From NCBI GenBank assembly GCA_964385045.1, contig CAYLNM010000016.1, forward strand, positions 1 to 51,581: a DNA stretch of 51,581 nt. Reading direction: 5' to 3'. Each line of letters opens with the position of its first letter. Position 1 is the stretch's first letter. Under the pieces are notes generated by a model. That model was not told where the DNA came from. It saw only the letters and a list, made by a program, of their open reading frames with translations, and ran no database searches. The position numbers and the translations under genes are program-made. Source of the stretch: CAYLNM01 sp964385045 (lineage in GTDB: Bacteria > Planctomycetota > Phycisphaerae > Phycisphaerales > SM1A02). Shown one piece after another: positions 51,476 to 51,581 of this stretch.

Positions 51476-51581
51476 AGATGGCGTCACGACGGCCGCTCGG
51501 CCACCCGGCGGCCGTCCACTCGGCGGCCGATCCACGGTCGATTCGGCGGCCCGACGATCGCCTGCTCGCCGGCCCCCCGGC
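51476..51581. other. Window end
   Basis: An ATG at 51478 opens a frame that continues past the end (Arg/Pro/Ala-rich). It is too short to judge. Confidence 0.3.

Overview
The window is very GC-rich bacterial DNA (well over 70% G+C in most places). It is almost certainly chromosomal and most likely from a planctomycete of the Phycisphaerae type. The lineage call rests on PEP-CTERM-like sorting tails of the IPAPG/VPGPG form, pairs of dockerin-like Asp/Gly-rich repeats at protein C-termini, CRTAC1/UnbV and TPR lipoproteins, a Minf_1886-family protein and a planctomycete-like TopA. Housekeeping genes (ffh, topA, miaA, yidD, recA, a cysteine desulfurase, tRNA-Leu) show it is not a plasmid or phage. 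No insertion sequence, integrase or CRISPR array was seen.

Layout. 165-2914: a double-domain universal stress protein coupled to an APH/AAA kinase, with the kinase's 3' end copied as 51-bp tandem repeats. 3228-9836: the complete four-gene DNA-ligase-associated repair cluster (MBL exonuclease, ATP-dependent ligase, Lhr-type helicase, PdeM-like phosphoesterase). 9871-22925: mainly exported or envelope proteins (PEP-CTERM protein, degenerate transglutaminase-like protein, DUF1573 protein, cyanophycinase-like protein, CRTAC1/UnbV protein, TPR lipoprotein, lamin-tail/TSP3/dockerin protein, OmpA-like lipoprotein). 23392-28197: an amidohydrolase, a frame-broken 3-methyladenine DNA glycosylase, a Minf_1886 protein and an AI-2E-family permease with a large acidic insert. 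28484-34721: ffh, topA, miaA and a divergent yidD.

34591-38950 is the most unusual part. About 4.2 kb of visibly lower G+C lies between two 136-bp direct repeats of the yidD 3' end. It carries a HAF-repeat/dockerin protein and two near-identical PEP-CTERM proteins that arose by tandem duplication. The HAF gene has an 8-bp repeat tract directly after its start codon. 38952-45898: DinB-like, M42 peptidase, YgfZ-like, a small membrane protein, a metallophosphoesterase, and a PEP-CTERM protein downstream of an HTH/TPR-like protein. 46849-51475: recA, tRNA-Leu(CAG) with promoter and terminator, an MFS transporter with a long Asp/Ala/Thr/Arg repeat tail, and a NifS/IscS-type cysteine desulfurase.

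Expression themes: many same-strand neighbours overlap by 4 bases (GTGA or ATGA), which implies translational coupling. Several other genes have a TAnnnT hexamer only 6-9 bases before the ATG and no Shine-Dalgarno sequence, which suggests leaderless mRNAs. All functions are assigned from sequence motifs recognised by eye; no database search was run.
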